Positions 11,201 through 20,101 are shown, counted from the stretch's first letter. The stretch: 64,000 bases of DNA from Hyphomicrobium sp. (GCA_022843145.1 JALHOF010000016.1:23275-87274), one strand, 5' to 3'. Translations and numbers: made by a program. The notes: a model not told the origin generated them from the letters alone.

Positions 11201-11473
11201 CCCGTAGAGACGGCACAACCGCAGTCACCTGCGCCGGTAGCGGCACCGGCACCGGCAGCGCCGATCATCGCTCCGGCTCCGATTGGTGAGACGCCGAGCG
11301 GGCAACACGCGGAAATACCGCGGCATCGCCAGCGCGCGATGACGGAGCCCGGCCAACCGAAGATCGAACGCGTCGTCGTCAGGTCGGATGCGAGCGTCGA
11401 CACGACGCCGGAGGCGGAGGCTGAACGTCCCGCCCGCAAGGGCTGGTGGTCGCGACGCTTCGGCGGCGAGTGA
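8222..11473 (+). CDS. rne: Ribonuclease E
   Basis: The central endoribonuclease of mRNA decay and rRNA/tRNA processing, 1083 residues from ATG 8222, which has AAGGA nine bases upstream. The N-terminal S1 domain is split by an Asp/His/Arg-rich low-complexity insertion at about residues 95-295. The catalytic DNase I-like core follows: VDVNSGK at 524-530 and IDFIDM with Asp568 supply the two magnesium-binding aspartates. The CPHC zinc link is at 626-629, which ties the dimer together. The C-terminal 350 residues are a disordered scaffold with alternating acidic and Arg-rich runs (RRRKRRRRRGG-type) for RNA and degradosome partners. Family members from this order share the S1 insertion, although its length and His content here are striking. 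Confidence 0.96.
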   Translation: MSNNKMLIDATHPEETRVVVLRGGRVEEFDYESAARKLLRGNIYLAKVTRVEPSLQAAFVEYGGNRHGFLAFNEIHPDYYQIPMADRQALIDEEAQAEAEEEAAADARAEAVARRRKPQRPRGDDRRRGHDRGGERMRDDADRPNSDDADDMTAVGDDTADNGSSSYAENAGLVEIALSEMPPPETVGGFGQSAETDDHPDDRGHDDDRAEDASDHDHGDGNADDHGHDHHDHEHDDHEASARDDRGGERNGSDVEPSDDRGNDDDQDEPGSVQDVAANGESAEVEQVGTEDALDEFASRPRPRRRTRSYKIQEVIKRRQVILVQVVKEERGTKGAALTTYLSLAGRYTVLMPNTARGGGISRKINNPQDRKRLKAIAQELEVPEGMGLIIRTAGAARTSQEIKRDFEYLLRLWESVREMTLQSEAPSLVYEEGNLIKRSIRDLYNKDVDEIIVAGAEAHRDARDFMRMLMPSHAKNVIEYQAPEPLFTKFGIERQLNAMFSPYVTLRSGGYLVINQTEALVAVDVNSGKSTREFSIEETALNTNLEASDEIARQVKLRDLAGLIVIDFIDMEEKRNNRSVERRLKDALRFDRARIQLGRISHFGLMEMSRQRLRTGVLEGSTTQCPHCQGTGIIRSTESVALAVLRGLEDAVTAGARTPLIATTTPTVALYILNNKRGFIIDMEARLGMPVTVQGSDKLQGANYMIEKGAALIATPLRRTDRNAVNMDWGFDGDEDAPEAMQAPIEDVDSDDADDRIEQPRHSGRDRGDRGRSGGRENREPREPREPQFAGEDRGEDDREGVSAEDGGRRRKRRRRRGGRRGDRFEGDAMRASPEGSDTSTDAAGGDDDDLPMAAGNDRAAFTANDDDSGVIEINGHDANEDDDSTEPGERADGEGGNRAEGEGRRRGRRRGRRGGRRNRERGENSPAPGLEPQPFIGDAETAPFVADHDADQHTLRADDDGGERPAAIVKPQRGAPATSHDQPLPVSVAADPVETAQPQSPAPVAAPAPAAPIIAPAPIGETPSGQHAEIPRHRQRAMTEPGQPKIERVVVRSDASVDTTPEAEAERPARKGWWSRRFGGE

Positions 11474-11499
11474 CGCCGGTATCAGGAACTTGATCCAAG

Positions 11500-11530
11500 C
11501 GCGGGCGGCGAGAGCTGCCCGCGTTTTTTT
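11500..11530 (+). terminator. Rho-independent terminator of rne
   Basis: CGCGGGC and GCCCGCG form a strong stem around a 10-base GC-rich loop, followed directly by seven T residues. It begins 27 bases after the rne stop codon. Confidence 0.9.
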
Positions 11531-11590
11531 GTTGCGCTTCAGGTGCCGACCAGCACCCGCGCGGGTGTTTGCGCTTCGGGTGCCCCAATG

Positions 11591-11752
11591 CCGCCCGTCG
11601 CGAGAAACGCGGTGGCGGCAGCGCCAAAAGACCCCGCCCGTCGCGAGAACGCGGTGGCGGCAGTGCCAAGAGACCCCGCCCGTCGCGAGAAACGCGGTGG
11701 CGGCAGTGCCAAAAGACCCCGCCCGTCGCGAGAAACGCGGTGGCGGCAGCGC
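11591..11752. repeat. Four tandem copies of a 42-43-bp repeat
   Basis: Units at 11591-11633, 11634-11675, 11676-11718 and a shortened one at 11719-11752 each carry CCGCCCGTCGCGAGAAACG followed by a CGGTGGCGGCAG core. They differ by one missing A and a few C/T or A/G changes. The array sits between the rne terminator and the stop of the convergent aminotransferase gene. It lacks the unique spacers a CRISPR array would have. All three frames stay open through it, but this looks like a by-product of GC-rich repetition. Confidence 0.85.
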
Positions 11753-11772
11753 AGTCGATTGAGATCGGCGGC

Positions 11773-12975
11773 CTAGCCGCGCAAACTCTCCCATCGCGAC
11801 AGCCGGTCGAGTGCCTCGGCCATGTCCGCATGTTTCCCGGCATACGAAAATCGCAGAAAATGACCACCGCGCGTCGCGTCGAAGTCGATGCCGGGCGTTG
11901 CGGCGACACCGGTCTCGTCGAGCATCTTGCGTGCGAAAGCGCCGCTGTCTCCGGTCAACTCCGCGATGTTGCAATAGAGGTAGAACGCCCCGTCTGCTGG
12001 AACGATGTCGCGAAAGCCAACCTTCGGCAGACCGTCGAGCAGGAGGGCGCGATTGGCGGCGTAGATGGCGCGGTTTGCCTCCAATTCCTCGCGGCTGTCG
12101 AATGCGCCGAGCGCTGCGACCTGCGATGGCGTCGGCGCCGAAATATAGAGATTCTGCGCAAGCTTCTCGATCGGCCGGACCAGTTCGTCGGGCACCACCA
12201 TCCAGCCGATACGCCAACCGGTCATGGAAAAGTACTTCGAGAAGCTGTTGATGACGATCGCATCGTCCGAAAGCGCGAGCGCGGTCACGGCATCGAGGCC
12301 ACCATACGTCAGCCCATGATAGATCTCGTCGGATATGAACCGCATGCCACGGCGGCGGCAGGCTTCGATGAGGCCTCGTAAGCGTTCGGGCTCCAGCATG
12401 GTTCCCGTCGGATTGGCGGGCGACGCGACGAGTAGCCCCGACAGCGGTTCATCGACAGCGTCGATTTCCGCAGGCGTCGGCATCCACCGCGTCGACGGCC
12501 CGCAGGCAAGCATGACAGGCTCGCAGCCCAGCGCGCGCAGAATATTCCGGTAACAGGGGTAGCCGGGCTCAGGCAACGCCACGCGATCGCCCGCGTCGAA
12601 CAGCGCGAGGAACGCCAGCACGAACCCCGCAGACGAGCCGGACGTGACGACAATGCGCGCGGAAGGCACTTTTATTCCATAGGTCTCGTCGTAGTGGCGG
12701 GAGATGCGCTCTCGCAGCTGCGGCATCCCGAGCGCCTGCGTGTACCCGAGAGGGTCGCAATCTAAGGCGCGCAGCAACGCCGCGCGTGCGCCCGCCGGAG
12801 CGGGCGTCCCAGGCTGGCCCACTTCCATATGAACGATGCGGTGGCCCGCGGCCTCGCGCGCGGCCGCGGTCCGCATGATGTCCATCACGATGAAGCTCGC
12901 GATGTCGCTGCGCCGCGACGCCGACAGCCCCCTGGCCGCACGCGAGCGCACGCTATCGTTTTGGTGATCGCCCAT
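11773..12975 (-). CDS. Class I/II PLP-dependent aminotransferase
   Basis: A 400-residue fold-type I aminotransferase. It shows the N-terminal VGQPGTPAP region, the Tyr-containing EPGYPCYRN segment, SPANPTGT for cofactor contact, DEIYHGL with the PLP-binding Asp/Tyr, and INSFSKYFSMTGWRIGW, whose Lys forms the Schiff base. GWRIGW and the C-terminal FLRFSYA arginine are typical of aspartate/aromatic or valine-pyruvate-type enzymes. The amino donor cannot be settled from sequence alone. ATG 12975 was chosen over 13083 because AAGG precedes it and the longer version adds unmatched sequence. It stands alone, convergent with rne. Confidence 0.88.
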   Translation of the reverse strand: MGDHQNDSVRSRAARGLSASRRSDIASFIVMDIMRTAAAREAAGHRIVHMEVGQPGTPAPAGARAALLRALDCDPLGYTQALGMPQLRERISRHYDETYGIKVPSARIVVTSGSSAGFVLAFLALFDAGDRVALPEPGYPCYRNILRALGCEPVMLACGPSTRWMPTPAEIDAVDEPLSGLLVASPANPTGTMLEPERLRGLIEACRRRGMRFISDEIYHGLTYGGLDAVTALALSDDAIVINSFSKYFSMTGWRIGWMVVPDELVRPIEKLAQNLYISAPTPSQVAALGAFDSREELEANRAIYAANRALLLDGLPKVGFRDIVPADGAFYLYCNIAELTGDSGAFARKMLDETGVAATPGIDFDATRGGHFLRFSYAGKHADMAEALDRLSRWESLRG

Positions 12976-13279
12976 GACCTTGCTTGCCTTGGTTCTGCCC
13001 AATTGAAAACCGTTGATGCCTGGATCCGCTGATCCGGTCCAGCGTCGAGCCGCAGCAGCACAATGAAATGCGCGGTTCGACATGGTCTTTCAGTGGCTTG
13101 CGCATCAGTTCAGTTCCGCGCGTTGACGTGCCAAGCCGTGACGACTACGGTCCGCGACGAAGCCTCGCGGGACACAGAGTGGCCTGCGCAGACGATCGAG
13201 TGGCGGACCCCCTGTGGCGACGGGCTCAGGCCGGTTCGAATGCAACCGATACCCGATATCGAGAGCGAACTCAGAACGC

Positions 13280-14695
13280 ATGTCGAACCGTTGCTTAAAT
13301 CCCCGTTTGGGACGGCTAGGCCGATCTGCTCGCAACTGCGCCGCCATGACCCTCGCGGCGCTCGGCGCGGTCGTGGCAGCAGCGCCCGTCTCGGCACAAG
13401 GCCTGCCGCTGATCCGCGACACCGAGATCGAGACACTGCTGAACGACTATGCTCGGCCGTTGTTCCGAGCTGCCGGCCTCGGCACCGGTCGCGTGCAGAT
13501 GCGGATCGTCAAGAACGATAGCTACAACGCGTTCGTGCTCGATGGCCGCAACGTCTTCATGCACACGGGTGCGTTGACCCAGGCCGAGACACCGAACCAA
13601 GTCATCGGTGTCATCGCCCACGAAACCGGCCACATCTCGGGCGGCCACATGGCTGCGCTCAGGGCACGCATCGCCCGCGATCAGACCCGAGCACTGCTGG
13701 TCCAGATCCTCGGAATCGGCGCCATGATCGGCGGCGCCGTCGCTGGTGGAGATACCGGCCGCGAGATCGGGAGCGCGGGCCAGGGCGTCATGGGCGCGGG
13801 CAACGAAATCATCTTGCGCTCGCTGCTGTCTGAGCGCCGCTCGCAGGAAGGCGCCGCCGATCAGGCCGGTCTCACATTCCTCAACGCCACAAAGCAGTCT
13901 GGGCGCGGAATGCTCGAGACGTTCGAGCGCTTCGCCCAGCAGGAATACATTTCCGACGCGCACAAGGACGCTTTCGTTCGCAGCCATCCCGTCGCGACGG
14001 ACCGTCTCGCGCGGTTGCGCGAACTGGTGGAGTCGAGCCCCTACTACAAGGAGAAGGACGCGCCTGCATTGCAATTGCGGCACGATCTGATGCGCGCCAA
14101 GTTGTCGGGCTACCTCGACCGCCCCTCCGTCGTCTTCAATCGCTACCCGCAATCAGACAAGAGCCTGCCAGCGCGCTATGCCCGCGCACTTGCGCGCTTC
14201 TTCCAAGGCGGACAGGGTGGCCTCGAAGGCGCGATCGTCGAGGTCGACGGCCTCATTCGCGAGAGGCCAGACTATCCCTACTTCCATGAAGTCAAAGGCG
14301 ACCTCTACATGAGAGCCGGCCGAATGGCCGAGGCGATCCCCAGTTTGCGCCAGGCCCTGAAGTTGTCGCCGGATGCGAGCCTGATCCGCGTACAGCTCGC
14401 AACCGCGCTTCAGAATGACGACAAGTCGGCGATGGTCGCGGAATCGGTGGACCTGCTGCGCAAATCGCTGATCGAGGACCAGAACCCCCGCGCCTACCGC
14501 TTGCTGGCGAATGCCTACTACAAGCAGGGCAAGGGGCCGGAAGCCGATGCCATGCAGGCTCAGGCGCACTTCTACGAAGGGAACCTCAAGCAGGCTCAGA
14601 TCTTTGCGAAACGCGCTCAGACCAAGCTGACACGAGGAACCCCGGTGTGGGAGAACAACGAAGACGTCATCAACTTCAAAGCACCGCAAACGTGA
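13280..14695 (+). CDS. Periplasmic M48 metalloprotease with TPR tail (BepA-like)
   Basis: The 471-residue product has a signal sequence (about residues 20-42, ending PVSAQG), an M48 zinc protease domain with the HETGH motif near residue 113, a second zinc Glu in the later RSQEGAADQAG helix, and C-terminal tetratricopeptide repeats from about residue 290. This matches the BepA/YfgC family, which degrades stalled outer-membrane proteins and helps LptD assembly. ATG 13280 gives the cleanest signal peptide; the frame is open further upstream to 13214. A DsbA-type protein follows after 77 bases, which suits joint work in envelope protein folding. Confidence 0.9.
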   Translation: MSNRCLNPRLGRLGRSARNCAAMTLAALGAVVAAAPVSAQGLPLIRDTEIETLLNDYARPLFRAAGLGTGRVQMRIVKNDSYNAFVLDGRNVFMHTGALTQAETPNQVIGVIAHETGHISGGHMAALRARIARDQTRALLVQILGIGAMIGGAVAGGDTGREIGSAGQGVMGAGNEIILRSLLSERRSQEGAADQAGLTFLNATKQSGRGMLETFERFAQQEYISDAHKDAFVRSHPVATDRLARLRELVESSPYYKEKDAPALQLRHDLMRAKLSGYLDRPSVVFNRYPQSDKSLPARYARALARFFQGGQGGLEGAIVEVDGLIRERPDYPYFHEVKGDLYMRAGRMAEAIPSLRQALKLSPDASLIRVQLATALQNDDKSAMVAESVDLLRKSLIEDQNPRAYRLLANAYYKQGKGPEADAMQAQAHFYEGNLKQAQIFAKRAQTKLTRGTPVWENNEDVINFKAPQT

Positions 14696-14772
14696 CGCAT
14701 CTCGTCTCCTTGACCTCGGCCTAGCCCGCACACACCTTTCCGACGCCCGCCACTTCCAATCCTGGAGACGAA

Positions 14773-15594
14773 ATGTCCACTCCGACCTCGACTGCCGTCC
14801 GCTGGTACGCAGCGCGCCCGTCGCGATCGCTCGCCGCTGGCGCGGTCGCCATCGCCTTGACCGCATTGGCTCCGTTGACGCCCGCCACGCCGGCCGCATC
14901 CGCGGACACCTTCTCGGCTGAGCAGAAGAAGGCGATCGAGACGATCATCAAGGACTACCTTGTAGCCAATCCCGAGCTGTTCCTGGAGATCCAGAGCGCA
15001 CTCGAGCAGAAGATGGAAAAGATCCAGTCCGAGAAGCTCAAAGTCGCACTAAAGGATAACGCAGCCGACATCTATCGCCGCGCAGATGCGCCGTTCGCCG
15101 GTAACCCGAAAGGCGACGTGACGGTCGTCGAATTCTTCGACTACAATTGTGGATACTGCAAACGCGGCTTGGTCGACATTGCCAAGCTGATTGACAAAGA
15201 CCCCAAGGTAAAAGTAATCTTTAAAGAACTTCCGATCCTCTCGAAGGGCTCGGAGGAAGCAGCGCGTGTTGCATTGGCCGCACGCCTCCAGGGCAAGTAC
15301 TGGGAAGTCCATCGGGCCTTGCTCGAGGCCAAAGGGCAGGTCAACGAGGCCGTGTCACTCAAGATTGCCGAAAAGGCCGGCCTCGATTTAGTCAAGCTCA
15401 AGAAGGACATGGGCGGAGCGGAAGTCACGGGCGAAATCGAGCGTGTTCGCGCGCTTGCCCAAAAAATGGGCATCAATGGCACACCCCATTTCCTGATCGG
15501 CGACAAGTCGATTCCCGGAGCGCCAGACGACCTGTTCGACCAGATTTCGGTGCTGGCCGCCGACATTCGTAAGAACGGCTGCACAGTCTGCTGA
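14773..15594 (+). CDS. DsbA/ScsC-family periplasmic thiol oxidoreductase
   Basis: A 273-residue exported thioredoxin-fold protein. A signal peptide ends near residue 43 (ATPAASADT). A helical region rich in Glu/Lys (about 48-100) precedes the fold and resembles the oligomerising N-terminal domain of ScsC-type proteins. The redox site is CGYC at 126-129 in FFDYNCGYC, and the cis-Pro loop is GINGTPHFLIGD. Such proteins form, isomerise or reduce disulfides in secreted proteins; oligomeric ScsC relatives act as isomerases. Which activity applies here is not visible. It lies directly after the M48 protease gene and ends at a strong terminator. Confidence 0.88.
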   Translation: MSTPTSTAVRWYAARPSRSLAAGAVAIALTALAPLTPATPAASADTFSAEQKKAIETIIKDYLVANPELFLEIQSALEQKMEKIQSEKLKVALKDNAADIYRRADAPFAGNPKGDVTVVEFFDYNCGYCKRGLVDIAKLIDKDPKVKVIFKELPILSKGSEEAARVALAARLQGKYWEVHRALLEAKGQVNEAVSLKIAEKAGLDLVKLKKDMGGAEVTGEIERVRALAQKMGINGTPHFLIGDKSIPGAPDDLFDQISVLAADIRKNGCTVC

Positions 15595-15624
15595 ATTGGC
15601 GGTAGTTGGATTGAAGCATAAACT

Positions 15625-15656
15625 CGGGCCGGCGGAATGCTTCCGCCGGCCCGTTT
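15625..15656 (+). terminator. Terminator after the DsbA-family gene
   Basis: A perfect 13-bp stem (CGGGCCGGCGGAA pairing with TTCCGCCGGCCCG) with a three-base loop is followed by TTTGAT. It starts 30 bases past the stop codon. The T tract is short, but the stem is very stable. Confidence 0.75.
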
Positions 15657-15816
15657 GATCTCAACAGCGATGCGCCTCCACGCTCTTTCGCGGGTGCGGG
15701 AAAGCTGTTAGACGAGGCCCTTGGTTTCGGGCGCCGAGGTGCTCTGGCCGGGTTGTGCTGGCAGGATCAGCGTCGAACGAGGCGAGCACGCTGTTGGGAG
15801 CGATGGTCTGAGAGTG

Positions 15817-16275
15817 ATGGGAAAGCCGGTCTACGTCCTCAATGGACCCAATCTCAACATGCTCGGAAAGCGCGAACCCGCCATCTATGGGCGGGATACG
15901 CTGGCCGATGTGCGCGCCAAGATAGAGGCGCGAGCCAAGGCAAGCGGTGTCACCGTCGATTTTCGGCAATCGAACAGCGAGGGCGAGCTGATTGGCTGGG
16001 TCCAGGAAGCTCGTGACAAGGCGTCCGGCATCATCATCAATGCCGGCGGACTGACCCATACCTCGATCGCCCTTCTCGATGCCCTGCAAGCCGCCGAACT
16101 GCCAGTGGTCGAGGTTCATCTGTCGAATATATTCCGCCGCGAGCCGTATCGGCACCATTCCTTCGTCTCACTCGCCGCGACGGGCGTGATTTGCGGCCTG
16201 GGCGCCAAGGGCTACGAACTCGCGGTCGAAGCCATGGCGAACATTCTGGCCACCGCGGCAGCAGGCCGTGGCTAA
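15817..16275 (+). CDS. aroQ: Type II 3-dehydroquinate dehydratase
   Basis: Catalyses the third step of the shikimate pathway, dehydroquinate to dehydroshikimate, in the cytoplasm. The 152-residue length is typical. The catalytic Tyr24 is in REPAIYG with Arg19 nearby, the [10 protein letters not shown] loop binds substrate, and the catalytic His is in [15 protein letters not shown] 15817 opens directly at [12 protein letters not shown], the family's normal N-terminus; the frame is open upstream to 15721 without family similarity. The aroQ-accB-accC order is conserved in alphaproteobacteria and indicates an operon, with accB starting across or just past the aroQ stop. Confidence 0.95.
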   Translation: MGKPVYVLNGPNLNMLGKREPAIYGRDTLADVRAKIEARAKASGVTVDFRQSNSEGELIGWVQEARDKASGIIINAGGLTHTSIALLDALQAAELPVVEVHLSNIFRREPYRHHSFVSLAATGVICGLGAKGYELAVEAMANILATAAAGRG

Positions 16276-16336
16276 GAAGGCCAAAGCGACAATCCGGCAG
16301 CCGGTTCCGGCGCCGACCAAGGGAGGGCGACGACGC

Positions 16337-16798
16337 ATGACGTCCAAAGAGGCCGGTGGCCCGGAAAGTGCTGAACGCAAGCTCATCAAAGAGCTGGCCG
16401 AGCTCCTCAACGAGACCGGACTGACCGAGATCGAGATCGAAAAATCTGGCCTCAAGGTCAGGGTCGCGCGCACTGTCACGATCGCCGCGAGCGCTGGCCC
16501 GATGATGGGCGCACCTGCCCACGCGCCCGCCGCACCGGCCGCTGCCGCAGACCCAGCCAAACATCCAGGCGCCGTGAAGTCTCCGATGGTCGGAACTGCC
16601 TACCGCGCGGCCGAGCCGGGAGCAGCGCCGTTCGTCGAGATCGGAAGCCGAGTGGCGGCCGGCGATACGCTGCTGATCATCGAGGCCATGAAGACGATGA
16701 ATCAGATCCCCGCCACAAAATCAGGTACGGTCACTTCGATCCTTTTCGAGAACGGCCAACCCGTCGAGTTCGGCGAGCCGCTCGTCATCATCGAATGA
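16337..16798 (+). CDS. accB: Biotin carboxyl carrier protein of acetyl-CoA carboxylase
   Basis: Carries biotin between biotin carboxylase and carboxyltransferase in the first step of fatty-acid synthesis. The 153-residue protein has an N-terminal helical region ([11 protein letters not shown]), a Pro/Ala linker and a C-terminal biotinyl domain with [10 protein letters not shown], in which Lys119 takes biotin. I chose ATG 16337, which has GGAGG ten bases upstream and gives a normal length. A GTG at 16268 overlapping the aroQ stop would add 23 basic residues and could instead mark translational coupling. It is followed by accC after 158 bases. Confidence 0.93.
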   Translation: MTSKEAGGPESAERKLIKELAELLNETGLTEIEIEKSGLKVRVARTVTIAASAGPMMGAPAHAPAAPAAAADPAKHPGAVKSPMVGTAYRAAEPGAAPFVEIGSRVAAGDTLLIIEAMKTMNQIPATKSGTVTSILFENGQPVEFGEPLVIIE

Positions 16799-16956
16799 CG
16801 CATTGAGACATGACTGACGTGAGATGGATCAGGCCGCGCTTCGATTTCGAGATCTGCCGATAGACGCGCGTGGACGACGACCGTGACTGTCGCGCGACAC
16901 GGCCCGCCCGGCTCTCCGCTTCACTGCACTGTCCACTCAGTCCGCACGAGAGATAC

Positions 16957-18297
16957 ATGTTCGACAAGGTCCTGATAGCGAACCGTGGTGAGATTGCCCT
17001 GCGCGTGCAGCGTGCATGCAAGGAGCTCGGGATCGCCACCGTGGCGGTCCATTCCACGGCGGACGCCGACGCCATGCACGTTCGCCTCGCCGACGAGAGC
17101 GTGTGCATCGGTCCACCTGCCGCCTCCGAAAGCTATCTCAATATTCCGCGTCTCCTCGCCGCCTGCGAAATTACCGGCGCCGACGCCGTCCACCCGGGCT
17201 ACGGCTTTCTGTCGGAAAACGCCCGCTTCGCCGAAATCCTCGAAGAACACCAGATCACGTTCATCGGCCCGACATCCGAGCATATCCGGATCATGGGCGA
17301 CAAGATCGAGGCGAAGGAGACCGCCAAGAAGCTCGGCATTCCGGTCGTTCCCGGATCCGACGGCGCGGTGAATTCCGAAGCCGAGGCATTGAAGGTGGCG
17401 AAGGACATGGGCTTCCCTGTCCTCATCAAGGCCACGGCCGGCGGCGGCGGACGCGGCATGAAGGTCGCGCATTCGGTTGCCGACCTCGGCCTCGCCCTCT
17501 CGACGGCGCGCAGCGAAGCCAAGGCGGCTTTCGGCAACGACGCGGTCTACATCGAGAAGTACCTGCAGAAGCCGCGTCATATCGAGATCCAGGTTTTCGG
17601 CGACGGCAAGGGCAACGCCATCTACCTCGGCGAGCGCGACTGCTCGCTGCAGCGGCGCCACCAGAAGGTACTGGAAGAGGCGCCGTCGCCCGCGCTCAAC
17701 GCGGCAGCTCGCAAGAAGATCGGCGAGACGGTCGCCAACGCGATGAAGAAGATCAAGTATCGCGGCGCTGGTACGGTCGAGTTCCTGTTCGAGGACGGCG
17801 AGTTTTATTTCATCGAAATGAACACGCGCCTTCAGGTCGAGCATCCAGTGACGGAAGCAATCACCGGTATCGATCTCGTTCTCGAGCAGATTCGCGTGGC
17901 GTCGGGCGCACCACTCAGCCACACCCAGGAGGAAGTGACCTTCTCGGGGCATGCCATAGAGTGTCGCATCAATGCCGAGAACCCGCGCACTTTCCGCCCC
18001 TCGCCCGGCCAGATCACCTATTGGCATCCGCCTGGCGGGCTCGGAGTGCGTGTCGATAGCGGCGTTTATCAGGGTTACCGGATCCCGCCCTACTACGACA
18101 GCCTGATCGGCAAGCTGATCGTCCACGGCAAGACCCGCAACGAATGCATGATGAGGCTGAAGCGAGCGCTGTCGGAATTCGTGATCGACGGCATCGAGAC
18201 GACAATTCCGTTGTTCCAGGAACTCGTGACCCAGCCGGACATCGTCAATGGAATGTACGACATCCATTGGCTTGAAAAGCATCTCGGAAAGCCCTGA
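16957..18297 (+). CDS. accC: Biotin carboxylase subunit of acetyl-CoA carboxylase
   Basis: ATP-dependent carboxylation of the biotin on AccB. The 446-residue protein starts [16 protein letters not shown], the invariant family N-terminus, at ATG 16957 with a weak GAGA ribosome site. The ATP-grasp domain shows [12 protein letters not shown], the metal-binding [14 protein letters not shown] and the biotin carboxylase signature region around [15 protein letters not shown]. Length and motifs are complete. It pairs with accB just upstream; aat follows on the same strand after 141 bases. Confidence 0.97.
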   Translation: MFDKVLIANRGEIALRVQRACKELGIATVAVHSTADADAMHVRLADESVCIGPPAASESYLNIPRLLAACEITGADAVHPGYGFLSENARFAEILEEHQITFIGPTSEHIRIMGDKIEAKETAKKLGIPVVPGSDGAVNSEAEALKVAKDMGFPVLIKATAGGGGRGMKVAHSVADLGLALSTARSEAKAAFGNDAVYIEKYLQKPRHIEIQVFGDGKGNAIYLGERDCSLQRRHQKVLEEAPSPALNAAARKKIGETVANAMKKIKYRGAGTVEFLFEDGEFYFIEMNTRLQVEHPVTEAITGIDLVLEQIRVASGAPLSHTQEEVTFSGHAIECRINAENPRTFRPSPGQITYWHPPGGLGVRVDSGVYQGYRIPPYYDSLIGKLIVHGKTRNECMMRLKRALSEFVIDGIETTIPLFQELVTQPDIVNGMYDIHWLEKHLGKP

Positions 18298-18438
18298 GGC
18301 CGAGACCTAGTCAGCATGCCTGCTGGTTTTGCCGAACATGTGATGGGCCGGCGCGGCGGGTCGCGGAACGGTCGTGTCCTGCGACGACTGGAACTGGTAT
18401 CGTGACCGGGCCTGTTCTCGTGTCCGTGGAGCGCAAGA

Positions 18439-19119
18439 GTGACGTCGCACGACGACTTCATGATCGACATCACGCCACAGGTCCTGCTCAAGGCCTATAG
18501 TTGCGGCATCTTTCCTATGGCCGAAAGTGCGGACGATCCGGCGCTCTATTGGATCGAACCGCAACACCGAGGAATTCTTCCTCTCGATCGAGTGCATGTT
18601 CCAAAGCGCCTCGCCCGCACTTTGCGCACGGCGCCGGTGCGGGTCGAGATCGACACCGATTTCGACGGCGTGATCTCAGGGTGCGCAGGATCGCGTCCGG
18701 GCCGCAGATCGACATGGATCAACGCGCGCATCCGAAGCCTCTATCGCGAACTGTTCGCGCTCGGCCATTGCCACACAGTCGAAGTGTGGATGGAAGATCG
18801 CATGGTTGGCGGACTCTATGGCGTCGCGCTCGGCTCGGCGTTCTTCGGCGAGAGCATGTTCTCGACCGAACGCGACGTGTCGAAAATCGCGCTCATCCAC
18901 CTCGCCGCGCGCCTGATCGCCGGAGGGTTCACTCTCCTCGACACTCAGTTCGTCACCGATCATCTACGCCAGTTCGGCACCATCGAGGTCGACCGCGAGA
19001 CGTTCCATCATCTGTTGTCGAACGCGGTCCGTGGCAACGGCGATTTCCGGCGCCTGCCTGAACGTCCGAACCCCGAAGCCGTGCTCGAGATCATCGATAA
19101 GGCCAGGTACGGCGCCTGA
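18439..19119 (+). CDS. aat: Leucyl/phenylalanyl-tRNA-protein transferase
   Basis: Transfers Leu or Phe from tRNA to proteins with N-terminal Lys or Arg, marking them for ClpS/ClpAP degradation (N-degron pathway). The 226-residue protein carries the family hallmarks [49 protein letters not shown] and [14 protein letters not shown] 18439 gives [14 protein letters not shown]; the ATG at 18460 is an equally reasonable start seven codons later. The gene follows accC on the same strand, an order often seen in Hyphomicrobiales. Confidence 0.94.
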   Translation: MTSHDDFMIDITPQVLLKAYSCGIFPMAESADDPALYWIEPQHRGILPLDRVHVPKRLARTLRTAPVRVEIDTDFDGVISGCAGSRPGRRSTWINARIRSLYRELFALGHCHTVEVWMEDRMVGGLYGVALGSAFFGESMFSTERDVSKIALIHLAARLIAGGFTLLDTQFVTDHLRQFGTIEVDRETFHHLLSNAVRGNGDFRRLPERPNPEAVLEIIDKARYGA

Positions 19120-19312
19120 GCCGTAACCCGATACCTCCCAATCTCAATCTGGAAAATTCAGCGGTGTGCCGCGGGGAACAGCCGTCGCGCCTGCCGTGGC
19201 GCATTCTCCAGGCATCGGACGCGTCGCTCGTTCTTCGGGCCTCTGCATTCACTCCGAGCCGCGCGCCGCCCCCCGGTACGCGGGCTTCAACCATCGTCGA
19301 CAGGAGATCAGA

Positions 19313-19591
19313 ATGATTGCACTTACAAAGTCCGCAACGATCCTCGCCGGAACCGCAGCCGCTTTCGTCGCCGTGATGGGCGCCACCGGCACCGCTGAAG
19401 CCAAGGGCAAACACTTCAAGTTCGGCGGCGGCTTCCATAAGCACCATTTCCACAAGCATCACTTCCGTCGCCACCACTTCTACGCCGGCCCCGTCATTCA
19501 CCATGGCTGCGGCTACGAGAAGCGCATGTGGTGGAACACCGGCTCCTACTATTGGAAGCAGCGCTACTACTCGTGCAAAGGCTGGTGGTAA
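19313..19591 (+). CDS. Small secreted histidine-rich protein
   Basis: A 92-residue protein from ATG 19313 with AGGAG eight bases upstream. A signal peptide occupies about residues 1-29 (ending GTAEA). The mature part begins with Lys/His/Phe repeats such as KHHFHKHHFRRHHF and ends in an aromatic Tyr/Trp-rich tail with two cysteines, one in HHGCGYEK and one near the C-terminus. The His clusters suggest metal binding (zinc, copper or nickel) in the periplasm, but no named family is recognised. Similar His-rich small exported proteins are common in Hyphomicrobiales genomes. It is monocistronic. Confidence 0.75.
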   Translation: MIALTKSATILAGTAAAFVAVMGATGTAEAKGKHFKFGGGFHKHHFHKHHFRRHHFYAGPVIHHGCGYEKRMWWNTGSYYWKQRYYSCKGWW

Positions 19592-19770
19592 GCGCGCAGC
19601 CGCTGCCTCGTCGAGCAACGCATCAGCGCCTCCCAGCGGTTCGACGAACCCCATCGGCATCCGGTATCGGCGTCAATTCCCGGCGCCACGCCTCGGCGGG
19701 TCTGACGCGGCCTTTACCCCGGGCCGCTTTCGAGCGACAACCTCGCCGCCGTGACAGGACCGGCTGCCTC

Positions 19771-19800
19771 GTCCCCCAGCGTTGGTCCCGCTGGGGGACG
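19771..19800 (+). terminator. Perfect hairpin between convergent small genes
   Basis: GTCCCCCAGC and GCTGGGGGAC form a 10-bp perfect stem around a nine-base loop, followed by GTTTCGC. It lies between the His-rich gene (rightward) and the 60-aa gene (leftward), and could end transcription in either direction, although it lacks a proper T tract. Confidence 0.5.
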
Positions 19801-19838
19801 TTTCGCAATCTCGGCCGGAACATTGGCCGGATCGAAAA

Positions 19839-20021
19839 CTAGGTAACGCGAGGTCCGCGCATTTCGAGCAGAGCTGCCTCGATACGACGCCAATCTGCGG
19901 CGGCGTCGCGCGCGCCCCGCGCCTCGTATTCATTGACCTTGCGCGCGGCCTCGGCTAGCGCCTTCATGCCCATCGTTTCGAACATGCGCCGCGCGTGATC
20001 ATGGATTTCAGTGGCTTGCAT
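19839..20021 (-). CDS. Small conserved-looking cytoplasmic protein, 60 aa
   Basis: Starts at ATG 20021 behind a good ribosome site (GAGGAG eight bases upstream). The product is a charged, helical 60-residue protein (MQATEIHDHARRMFETMG...) with no signal peptide or membrane segment. No family is recognised. It lies 80 bases downstream of guaA on the same strand and may be co-transcribed with it. Coding is supported by the ribosome site and by amphipathic helix periodicity. Confidence 0.6.
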   Translation of the reverse strand: MQATEIHDHARRMFETMGMKALAEAARKVNEYEARGARDAAADWRRIEAALLEMRGPRVT

Positions 20022-20101
20022 GGCGATCTCCTCGCTGCCTCCCGTCCACCGACATTGGTGATATGGGGGCAGCAGGGCGCGGTGCAACCGTCGAACCGGC
20101 G

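Noticed and set aside
8756..11218. An 820-residue open frame antisense to rne
   Set aside because: It is a shadow of the GC-rich, repetitive rne coding sequence; the sense frame has all RNase E catalytic motifs and the antisense product has none.
11591..11752. CRISPR array
   Set aside because: Units are contiguous and lack unique spacers; no cas genes are visible anywhere in the window.
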